A stretch of 6,472 bases of DNA, from positions 1-6,472 of the forward strand of contig JAQGOW010000010.1 in NCBI GenBank assembly GCA_028293405.1. Direction: 5' to 3'. This document shows positions 1 to 5,157 of this stretch, piece by piece (positions within the stretch are counted from its first letter, which is position 1; each line of letters begins with the position of its first letter). A model generated the notes under the pieces. The model was not told the origin of the DNA and ran no database searches. It worked only from the letters and a program-made list of their open reading frames with translations. The stretch comes from Verrucomicrobiales bacterium (GTDB taxonomy: Bacteria > Verrucomicrobiota > Verrucomicrobiia > Limisphaerales > Palsa-1400). Both the position numbers and the translations under genes were made by a program.

Positions 1-1747
1 GTGCGCGTTGCAAAGTAAATCCAATTTCCGCACCCGTTGTATCGACCCACGAGACGTTTACCTGATTTGTGGCAATGGCAGTGGCAACAATCGAAGTCGG
101 TGTTGACGGCGCGGGAATGACGCGTTGCAACCAATTCTCGGGCGACCACCCTGTCAAACCATCGTTCCACTGGACGTAATACCACGTAAAACCATACGTG
201 TCGTTCGTGACCTGAAGCGGGTTGGCCGAAACCGCACTGGCAATAATGACTCCAAAGTTACCCGATGCTTCCGTGCCGATCTGCGGACAGTTCATGCCGC
301 TCGCCACGGCGTTACTAATCGTCCCATCAGCATTCCCGCGGACAGTGAACGCTGTGATATTCGCTTTCACATCGTCGCCCACCACCAGCGGCGTCGCATG
401 CACAAGGTCCAGCGTCGGGTAGTAGTGATTGCAGATCCAAATCCAATCCTTCTTCGGAAACCCGTTCGTCGCCGTCCCACCGCTGCCGTTGCCGGCAAAC
501 TTCAATCCCGTCGCCCACTTCACCGTTCCGTATTGGCACATGCCGCGACCGTGACCAAACCTGGTTTCGCCGGAACAAACCGGATCATAAATGCACACCG
601 GCCCGGTCGTGCTCGGCTCCGTGTAACCGTCTCCGCACGTGTTGGCCAATGAGTTATCTTCCGACGAATATTCGGTGCTCGTAATCGTCGTGCCGCTCAC
701 CATCACGTAACCGGCCGTTTGATCGACAGCCGCATCGGTGCGCGTGTCGGTCGTGCTTCCGAAAACCTGGCACGACGTCGAATCGCAAATATCGTATTTA
801 GCGGTCGTGCTGGCCGCTTGCAGTTTTGCGATCGCATAAGAACGATCCGCCACCGCACCAGCTTTCAACGAATTCGACCCGCCGGTGTAAGTGCCCCACG
901 AAGAAATCCATTCGCGCGGCAACGAATGCTTCACGTAATCCTCCATCGCCAAATATTGAATCGCTGAAGTCGCCGTGATTTGCACACGAATCGTGCGCGG
1001 GATGCGCACAGTCGCGTTCGCCGGAGCAGTCGCCTTTGGCGTCATCGCGCTCGAAGCAATTGCTAATTGAGGCGCGCTCGCAACCGACTCCTCCACCGGC
1101 GCGACCAACTGTTTGATTCCCTTACGAAACAATCGCGCGCGGAACGTCGTGTCGCCGTCCGAATAACTCCGAAACTCCTGCACGCCCGTGTCGAACCCTG
1201 GCGCTTCAAAAACCAGCGACGCCATTTCCCAATCGCCCAATGGCTTCGACGTCGGCACGTGTAATTCAAAATACCCGCGCGCATCCGTCCGCGTTTGCGC
1301 TGTCGTTCCCCGCGCAATCACACGAACATTCGCCAACGGCTGCAAACTGTCCGCGTCAACCACATAGCCCAGCGCAAAATGTGATCCCACGCGCCGCATC
1401 CCGACAATCCGCTCGCGCACAAGCTCCGCCGGCACCTCGGTCGGCTCCATCATGATCTCGTGCGTGTAAGGATCAGGCTCCGTCAGATTGACCTCAACTT
1501 CCATCGGTTTGTGCCGAGGCGAAGTCGCGCAAATCGCGTGCTGCTCTTTTTCCAAACTGGCTACCGCGTGTTGGCGTGCGAAATTCCGCGTCCGACCGGT
1601 CCGATGCGACACTGCGGCGACGTTGGGCTCAATGGCACAACCGGTGGCGCTATCGACGAAACGTATTTCACCGGCGCTAACAATCGAGCAACCGAAACAC
1701 GCCAACATCATGGCGAACAAGACACGCGGACAAAAATTAGGGTTCAC
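1..1747 (-). CDS. Secreted SpoIID/LytB-domain protein with Ig-like, SH3b-like and FN3 modules (3' end beyond window)
   Basis: The frame is open on the minus strand from above 1747 to the left edge (582 codons visible, no stop). Numbering from a GTG start at 1747: residues 1-25 resemble a signal peptide ending VSA. About 27-110 and 123-220 resemble carboxypeptidase-regulatory-like Ig folds (VVDADSLQPLANVRV, TDARGYFELHVP). About 262-418 is a SpoIID domain with MEDYVKHSLPREW, LKAGAVADRSYA, YDICDSTSCQVF and GHGRGMCQYG. Residues 460-541 look like an SH3b-like module ending YYVQWNDGLTGWSPENWL. From about 547 an FN3 domain begins (NQVNVSWVDTTGAEIGFTLQRA) and is cut by the edge. SpoIID of Bacillus subtilis is a lytic transglycosylase; Glu279 in PREW aligns with its catalytic Glu, so glycan-strand cleavage outside the cytoplasm is likely. 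The start is uncertain: no Shine-Dalgarno site is seen, and ATG at 1711 would leave a shorter signal with no basic residue. Confidence 0.85.
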   Translation of the reverse strand, partial: MNPNFCPRVLFAMMLACFGCSIVSAGEIRFVDSATGCAIEPNVAAVSHRTGRTRNFARQHAVASLEKEQHAICATSPRHKPMEVEVNLTEPDPYTHEIMMEPTEVPAELVRERIVGMRRVGSHFALGYVVDADSLQPLANVRVIARGTTAQTRTDARGYFELHVPTSKPLGDWEMASLVFEAPGFDTGVQEFRSYSDGDTTFRARLFRKGIKQLVAPVEESVASAPQLAIASSAMTPKATAPANATVRIPRTIRVQITATSAIQYLAMEDYVKHSLPREWISSWGTYTGGSNSLKAGAVADRSYAIAKLQAASTTAKYDICDSTSCQVFGSTTDTRTDAAVDQTAGYVMVSGTTITSTEYSSEDNSLANTCGDGYTEPSTTGPVCIYDPVCSGETRFGHGRGMCQYGTVKWATGLKFAGNGSGGTATNGFPKKDWIWICNHYYPTLDLVHATPLVVGDDVKANITAFTVRGNADGTISNAVASGMNCPQIGTEASGNFGVIIASAVSANPLQVTNDTYGFTWYYVQWNDGLTGWSPENWLQRVIPAPSTPTSIVATAIATNQVNVSWVDTTGAEIGFTLQRA

Positions 1748-1815
1748 GTAAACCCACAGATTACCAACTAACGCCCACCAAAAAAGTCGTTTTTCATCGC
1801 GCCAAATGCCTGTAG

Positions 1816-1835
1816 GCCGCGTGCCCCCACGCGGC
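1816..1835. repeat. Perfect 8-bp GC-rich inverted repeat (hairpin)
   Basis: GCCGCGTG at 1816-1823 pairs perfectly with CACGCGGC at 1828-1835 around a CCCC loop. No T-run follows closely on either strand, so it does not look like an intrinsic terminator. It sits between divergent start codons, which also argues against termination. Such hairpins are often members of dispersed intergenic repeat families; that is an inference, as only one copy is in view. Confidence 0.6.
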
Positions 1836-1897
1836 GAGGCGGTGCGAACTCATCACGCTCCCGAGCGGCAATGTTTTTCCCTCGTCACCTCGGCCAT

Positions 1898-2016
1898 CTT
1901 TGCGTCTTTGCGTTACTCTGCCTCCCCGTCTTCTTTCGAATATTTCGAGTATTTCGCGGTAACCGTCCCACGTCCTCAGCGCCCTTCGTAAATCGTACTT
2001 CGTAATTCGTAAATCG
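1898..2016. repeat. Cluster of short tandem phrases upstream of the namZ-like gene
   Basis: Three short repeats lie close together. CTTTGCGT occurs twice in tandem (1898-1913, period 8). TTTCGAATA, TTTCGAGTA and TTTCGCGGT follow each other (1934-1960, period 9). TTCGTAAATCG occurs at 1985-1995 and again at 2006-2016, with a related TTCGTAATTCGT phrase between. The periods differ (8, 9, 21), so they are not one array. The last copy ends 22 bp before the namZ-like start and may overlap its promoter or leader. Confidence 0.55.
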
Positions 2017-2038
2017 GTGTGCTTAAATCCGTTTCGAT

Positions 2039-3265
2039 ATGAAAAGCTTGTTAGTCTTCACCGCACTTCTCCTCACCTTCGCCGCGCAGGCTAAAGTCAA
2101 ACTCGGCAACGAAGTGCTCATCGATCACCACTTCAAAGAACTCGCCGGCAAACGGGTCGGGCTCATCACCAACCCGAGTGGCGTCAATCGCGATCTCAAG
2201 ACCACCATCGAAATCCTCCGCGCCGCGCCGAATGTGAAACTCGTCGCCTTGTTCGGAGCCGAGCACGGCGTTTACGGCGATGTCGAAGCCGGCAAACACG
2301 TCACCAACAATATCGACCCGTTGACCGGCCTCAACGCCTTCAGCCTCTACCGCACCAACGGCACCAGTAAACCAACCAAGGAAAGCCTCAAAGACATCGA
2401 CGTCCTCGTCTATGACCTACAGGACATCGGCTGTCGTTCCTACACCTTCATTACCGCGATGGGTTTTGCCATGCAAGCGTGCGCGGAAAACAATATCGAA
2501 TTCGTCGTGCTCGACCGCCCCAACCCGCTCGGCGGCGATCGCATCGAAGGCGCAATGCTGCAGAAAAAATTCCGATCCACCGTCAGCGAATGGTACGTGC
2601 CCTACATCTACGGCCTCACCTGCGGCGAACTCGCGCGCATGATCAATGGCGAACATTGGAACACCAACCAATGCAAACTCACCGTCGTGCCGATGAAAGG
2701 TTGGAAACGGTCCATGATCTGGTCCGACACCGGCTTGCAATGGGTCCCGGCCTCACCGCACATCCCGAACGCCGATTCCCCGCTCTACTGCGCCGCCACC
2801 GGCATCGTCGGCGAACTGCTATCGGTCAACATCGGCGTCGGCTACACCATGCCCTTCCATTGCATCGCCGTCCCGGGCGCCGACATGCACAAAGTCGCCG
2901 ACGCCCTCAACAGCTATCAAGTCCCAGGCACCTTCTTCAAACCCGTCTCCTACAAACCCTACTACAACACCCATTCCAACAAGGTCGTCTACGGCGCACA
3001 ACTTTACATCACCGACCCAAAACGCGCCCCGCTCGTCCCGATCAATCTCTATGCGATCGAGACCCTAAAAAAGACCGCCAACTTCGACGTGTTCGAAGAA
3101 GCGACAAAAGCGAAACGCAAATTCGGCATGTTCGACAAAGTGAACGGCACCGATACCCTCCGCGAACAACTCCAGGCCGGCAAACCCGACCGGGAAATCG
3201 TCGAGAGCTGGAAACCCGACATCGAACAAATCCGAAAAGCCCGCAAGAAATACTTGTTGTATTGA
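2039..3265 (+). CDS. namZ: Exported DUF1343 protein, NamZ/GH171-type exo-beta-N-acetylmuramidase family
   Basis: A complete 408-residue protein, near the usual length for exported members. A signal peptide covers residues 1-18 (MKSLLVFTALLLTFAAQA, cut after AQA). Family motifs in order: GLITNPSGVNRD (41-52), LFGAEHGVYGD (71-81), VYDLQDIGCRSYTF (124-137), VLDRPNPLGG (157-166), YGLTCGELARMIN (191-203), WVPASPHIPNADSPLY (235-250) and a C-terminal RKKYLLY. Characterised NamZ enzymes (B. subtilis YbbC) release MurNAc from non-reducing ends of peptidoglycan glycans. The Glu-His of FGAEHG (Glu75, His76) is the best active-site candidate. Two motifs depart from the characterised type: HG(M/L)T reads YGLT, and the EGTN-S-GRGT stretch reads GELLSVNIGVGYT (258-270). 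It may therefore be a sister subfamily with another substrate. The ATG is followed at once by the signal peptide; no Shine-Dalgarno site is seen. The gene is divergent from the SpoIID-like gene. The symbol reflects family only. Confidence 0.9.
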   Translation: MKSLLVFTALLLTFAAQAKVKLGNEVLIDHHFKELAGKRVGLITNPSGVNRDLKTTIEILRAAPNVKLVALFGAEHGVYGDVEAGKHVTNNIDPLTGLNAFSLYRTNGTSKPTKESLKDIDVLVYDLQDIGCRSYTFITAMGFAMQACAENNIEFVVLDRPNPLGGDRIEGAMLQKKFRSTVSEWYVPYIYGLTCGELARMINGEHWNTNQCKLTVVPMKGWKRSMIWSDTGLQWVPASPHIPNADSPLYCAATGIVGELLSVNIGVGYTMPFHCIAVPGADMHKVADALNSYQVPGTFFKPVSYKPYYNTHSNKVVYGAQLYITDPKRAPLVPINLYAIETLKKTANFDVFEEATKAKRKFGMFDKVNGTDTLREQLQAGKPDREIVESWKPDIEQIRKARKKYLLY

Positions 3266-3340
3266 ACGGCAACCTGAGAGACGGATGAGGCAGAATGGAC
3301 ATCCAGTCCAACTCAACCAGTAACACCTTTGTGTTGTGCT

Positions 3341-3374
3341 TAAAAAAATTTAAAAAAGGTTAAAAAAAGCTAAA
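3341..3374. repeat. Phased A-tracts (predicted intrinsically curved DNA)
   Basis: Four successive 10-bp units begin TAAAAAAATT, TAAAAAAGGT, TAAAAAAAGC and TAAATTGGGC. They place A-runs at 3342-3348, 3352-3357, 3362-3368 and 3372-3374. A-tracts of this length in phase with the helix are a classic cause of static DNA curvature. They lie about 75 bp downstream of the namZ-like stop. A short AACAC/GTGTT hairpin (3322-3335) just before is too weak, and lacks a T-run, to be a terminator. Confidence 0.7.
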
Positions 3375-3428
3375 TTGGGCTGACCCCCCCGCGCTTCCAC
3401 TCGCAGCGAGCAAAATTCAAAAATGTTG

Positions 3429-3464
3429 CTCATTCCTTCTCTTTCTTTCTCATTCCTTCTCTTT
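3429..3464. repeat. 16-bp perfect direct repeat, pyrimidine-rich, 20-bp spacing
   Basis: CTCATTCCTTCTCTTT occurs at 3429-3444 and again at 3449-3464. The two copies are separated by only CTTT. All bases but the A and the final-half spacing are pyrimidine on the plus strand, and it abuts the purine-rich GAGAAAC array that starts at 3466. Confidence 0.75.
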
Positions 3465-3465
3465 G

Positions 3466-3526
3466 GAGAAACTCCGAGAAACATCCGAGAAGGTTTGGAG
3501 AAACATTGGAGAAGATTTGGAGAAAC
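3466..3526. repeat. Six-unit GAGAAAC array, 10-11 bp period
   Basis: GAGAAAC or a one- to two-base variant (GAGAAGG, GAGAAGA) starts at 3466, 3476, 3487, 3498, 3509 and 3520, giving steps of 10, 11, 11, 11, 11. Flanks between cores are mostly TTTG, TCC or ATTG. The 12-mer TTGGAGAAACTC occurs at both ends (3463-3474 and 3517-3528), 54 bp apart. An open frame from TTG at 3463 to 3705 crosses the array and would encode a charged helix, but it looks repeat-driven. Confidence 0.75.
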
Positions 3527-3625
3527 TCTTTAGCGATAACGTTGCTCCCTGGTCCCACCCGGAATTGTCTTGGGTTGGCGCATTTTTTGACACGATCCAC
3601 AATTTTTTTCTTTTTGTTAAAGGTT

Positions 3626-3698
3626 CGGTTCGGCCCGGTTTGCCTCGGTTTGGCTCGGTTCGCTGCGGTTTTGCCGAGGTGAAACCGAAGTTGAACCG
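3626..3698. repeat. Five CGGTT cores at exactly 10-bp spacing followed by two inverted AACCG copies
   Basis: CGGTT starts at 3626, 3636, 3646, 3656 and 3666, an exact 10-bp step. The inverted core AACCG follows at 3683-3687 and 3694-3698, an 11-bp step. The two halves can pair: CTGCGGTT (3663-3670) is the perfect complement of AACCGCAG (3694-3701), and CGGTTT (3666-3671) can instead pair with AAACCG (3682-3687). The array could be a set of binding sites on one helix face or a foldable transcript. Confidence 0.75.
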
Positions 3699-3725
3699 CA
3701 GTTGAAAATCACTTGTTTCTCCAAC

Positions 3726-3773
3726 GGCTGCCCCGTCCGCAGCCCGACGATTCAATAAAAATTTTATTTTTTT
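3726..3773. terminator. GC hairpin followed by T-rich tract, weak terminator candidate
   Basis: GGCTGC (3726-3731) pairs with GCAGCC (3739-3744) around a 7-base loop. An AT palindrome (AATAAAA, A, TTTTATT at 3754-3768) runs into a T-tract to 3773. The T-run starts some 17 bases after the stem, farther than in a standard intrinsic terminator, and the nearest plus-strand gene ends about 460 bp upstream. It may terminate a transcript arising within the repeat region, or be incidental. Confidence 0.25.
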
Positions 3774-3775
3774 GG

Positions 3776-3835
3776 CGTTATGAGCCGTTATGAAGCGTTA
3801 TGAACCGTTATGAGGCGCAATCAGGCGTTATGCCG
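3776..3835. repeat. Six-unit CGTTATGA array, exact 10-bp period
   Basis: Six 10-bp units run without a gap: CGTTATGAGC, CGTTATGAAG, CGTTATGAAC, CGTTATGAGG, CGCAATCAGG and CGTTATGCCG. Five of the six keep CGTTATG; the fifth has three changes in the first eight bases. The final unit extends into a 5-bp inverted repeat, CGTTA at 3826-3830 and TAACG at 3836-3840. The array resembles iterons or operator arrays in spacing, but no replication gene lies nearby. Confidence 0.8.
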
Positions 3836-3878
3836 TAACGGTTCTGTGCCACTTTGGCTCGATTTCGCGTTTTCAAAG

Positions 3879-3964
3879 AACATTCGCCTTTCTCAGGCGG
3901 CCGGCACACACCGGCGCTGCTGCATTGTTTAACATGAAGTAGCGGCCTGTGTCAAGCGTTGCAA
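3879..3964. repeat. Long direct repeat, copy 1
   Basis: An 86-bp sequence starting AACATTCGCCTTT and ending GCAA. It recurs at 4069-4155 with about nine differences by eye, including one single-base indel. The best-conserved core, GTTTAACATGAAGTAGCGGC, is identical at 3927-3946 and 4118-4137. A small GC hairpin (GCCGG, CACACA, CCGGC) lies near the middle. Neither copy has an open frame long enough to be a gene. Confidence 0.85.
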
Positions 3965-3986
3965 GCAAGGAGAAGATAAGAGGAAC

Positions 3987-4064
3987 CGCGGAATGCGCTG
4001 AATACGCGGAAAAAAGAAAGGCAATGGGTCGTTCAGGGATTCCGCGCTGTCCGCGTATTCAGCG
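3987..4064. repeat. Inverted repeat between the two long direct repeats
   Basis: CGCTGAATACGCGGA at 3996-4010 is a perfect inverted match to TCCGCGTATTCAGCG at 4050-4064. A second pair, CGCGGAAT (3987-3994) and ATTCCGCG (4039-4046), lies alongside but is not nested in the same register, so two alternative stems compete. The 39-bp loop is purine-rich at its start. The whole structure lies between the two direct-repeat copies. Confidence 0.8.
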
Positions 4065-4068
4065 GTTT

Positions 4069-4155
4069 AACATTCGCCTTTACGGGCGGTCCGGCATACA
4101 CCGGCGGCTGCTGCATGGTTTAACATGAAGTAGCGGCATGTGTCAAGCGTGGCAA
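4069..4155. repeat. Long direct repeat, copy 2
   Basis: The 87-bp second copy of the element at 3879-3964, offset by 190 bp. It keeps the 20-bp core and the CCGG-CATACA-CCGG palindrome. The stem of copy 1 has one more pair than here. It starts 5 bp after the right arm of the intervening inverted repeat. Confidence 0.85.
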
Positions 4156-4189
4156 TTGAGGGCTTGTAACGGAACCCCTCAACCCTCAA
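4156..4189. repeat. CCCTCAA tandem pair with inverted partner
   Basis: TTGAGGG at 4156-4162 is inverted relative to CCCTCAA at 4176-4182, which repeats at once at 4183-4189. Either downstream copy could pair with the first. It lies about 95 bp ahead of the DUF1080 start and may sit in its promoter or leader. There is no T-run, so it is not a terminator. Confidence 0.45.
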
Positions 4190-4281
4190 CTAAATTCCTC
4201 TGTTTCCGCGAATCTGTAGACGTGTATGTTTTATAGTTGCCCTTGCGCCGCCCGAACCCACTCATTAGTTTCTGTCAAACA

Positions 4282-4938
4282 ATGCGAACTCTCGTTCTTA
4301 TAGTCGCGTCGATACTGGCCCTCTCACGTAACACGCTGTGCGCTGCCGAGTGGAAAAGTCTTTTCAACGGCAAGGATCTGACCGGCTGGAAGGCCAACGT
4401 CTATCCGGATTCATGGTCCGTCACCAACGGCACGATTCGCGTCAACGCATCCCATGAATCCTCGCACCTTTTTTATGTCGGGACTGGCGATAAAAACTCG
4501 TTTCTGCGTTTCACAAATTTCGAATTGGAAGTCACAACCCGCTGTGACGGCATTGCCAATTCCGGCGTTTTCTTTCACACAGACTATTCGGTGAAGAACG
4601 CAAAAAACCATTTGGCCAAAGGCTTCGAAGTGCAGCTAAATAACCAGGCTCGCGACGACCGCAAGACCGGCAGTCTTTACATGATCAAGGACCTGGACGA
4701 GTCGCCCGTGGATGAAACCAAGTGGTTCAGAATGAAAATCCGCGCTCAGAACAAACACATCGTTATCTCCGTTGATAACCGCATGGTCGTTGACTACACC
4801 GAACCGACTCCGGCCCGACCACCGCAAGGACTTCCCGGCCGCAAATGGAACCCCACCGGCGGCGCGATTGCCCTGCAAGGCCACGATCGGACGAGTGTGT
4901 ATTATTTCAAAGACATCCGAATCCGCGAGTTGCCCTAA
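4282..4938 (+). CDS. Exported DUF1080 protein (3-keto-disaccharide hydrolase family, PF06439)
   Basis: A complete 218-residue single-domain protein. A signal peptide covers about residues 1-20 (MRTLVLIVASILALSRNTLCA). The mature part opens EWKSLFNGKDLTGWKA, the hallmark start of DUF1080. It continues with a beta-rich jelly-roll fold: TNFELEVTTRC, NSGVFFHTDY, GFEVQLNN, KTGSLYMI, KWFRMKIRAQNKHIVISVDNRMV and, at the end, GGAIALQGHDRTSVYYFKDIRIREL. Some DUF1080 proteins hydrolyse 3-keto-glycosides in the periplasm; others are uncharacterised, and no substrate can be read here. A TTG at 4237 in the same frame would add 15 residues, but ATG at 4282 places the signal peptide at the N-terminus and is preferred. 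No Shine-Dalgarno site is obvious. It stands alone, convergent with the S9 peptidase gene. Confidence 0.9.
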   Translation: MRTLVLIVASILALSRNTLCAAEWKSLFNGKDLTGWKANVYPDSWSVTNGTIRVNASHESSHLFYVGTGDKNSFLRFTNFELEVTTRCDGIANSGVFFHTDYSVKNAKNHLAKGFEVQLNNQARDDRKTGSLYMIKDLDESPVDETKWFRMKIRAQNKHIVISVDNRMVVDYTEPTPARPPQGLPGRKWNPTGGAIALQGHDRTSVYYFKDIRIRELP

Positions 4939-4983
4939 CGTAACTCCTCAAATTCGCCGCCATTCAAGACTACGAAGAAACGA

Positions 4984-5157
4984 GCGCTCAAACCCAAAGC
5001 TTCCACGCAGATGGATGTGCTCGGGCCGTGGAATGGTGTAACGAATGTGCCAGTTGTGGTAAATGGCAGTGAGGTAATCACCAATCTACCGTCGGAATTT
5101 GTCCGTTTGTTCGCATTCTTCAATGGGTTCCAAACGTCCACCCAGGTGCTTGGCTAA
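4984..5157 (+). pseudogene. Probable remnant of the C-terminal tail of a secreted protein
   Basis: After the DUF1080 stop the same frame stays open to a TAA at 5155-5157. It reads ...MDVLGPWNGVTNVPVVVN followed by GSEVITNLPSEFVRLF. The pattern (LxGPW, VTN, then a short strand and FxRLF at the end) resembles the C-terminal tails of many secreted Verrucomicrobia and Planctomycetes proteins. No start, ribosome site or upstream domain is present, and the last ~70 bp lie antisense to the S9 peptidase 3' end. A stand-alone gene is therefore unlikely. The resemblance is from memory, and chance coding-like sequence cannot be excluded. Confidence 0.4.

Larger units (their letters stand above)
1748..2038. 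other. Divergent intergenic region between the SpoIID-like gene and namZ-like gene
   Basis: This 291-bp gap must carry the promoters of both divergent genes. No convincing -35/-10 pair or Shine-Dalgarno site could be picked out on either strand; the DNA just before 2039 has no purine-rich ribosome site. The gap holds a GC-rich hairpin (1816-1835) and several short tandem phrases (1898-2016), described separately. Open frames crossing it on the plus strand show no recognisable protein. Confidence 0.6.
3266..4281. other. Repeat-rich non-coding region of about 1 kb
   Basis: No convincing gene lies between the namZ-like stop and the DUF1080 start. Short open frames exist on both strands around 3450-3755, but they follow the nucleotide repeats and match nothing recognisable. 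The region carries, left to right: phased A-tracts (3341-3374), a 16-bp direct repeat (3429-3464), a GAGAAAC array (3466-3526), a CGGTT array with inverted copies (3626-3698), a GC hairpin with a nearby T-rich tract (3726-3773), a CGTTATGA array (3776-3835) and a composite direct/inverted repeat element (3879-4155). No clear rho-independent terminator follows the namZ-like gene. Confidence 0.7.

Noticed and set aside
125..652. 175-codon plus-strand open frame in the left part
   Set aside because: It is antisense to the SpoIID-like gene, whose domains are clearly recognisable on the minus strand. Its Arg-rich composition is typical of a shadow frame.
2479..3288. 269-codon plus-strand frame overlapping the namZ-like gene
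   Set aside because: It is a +1 shadow of a well-supported DUF1343 gene, extremely rich in Arg, His and Pro, with no recognisable domain.
3322..3350. Intrinsic terminator for the namZ-like gene
   Set aside because: The AACAC/GTGTT stem has only five mostly weak pairs, and it is followed by A-runs, not a T-run, on the coding strand.
3450..3755. 101-codon minus-strand frame over the repeat arrays
   Set aside because: Its repetitive Ser/Phe/Lys content is explained by the 10-11 bp nucleotide arrays. It has no signal, domain or ribosome site.
3776..3835. CRISPR-like array
   Set aside because: Units are 10 bp and contiguous with no spacers, and no cas gene is present.
3996..4064. Terminal inverted repeats of an insertion sequence
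   Set aside because: The arms enclose only 39 bp with no coding capacity, and no flanking target-site duplication is evident next to the arms.
4237..4281. Upstream TTG start for the DUF1080 gene
   Set aside because: It would put 15 extra residues before a well-formed signal peptide that starts naturally at ATG 4282.
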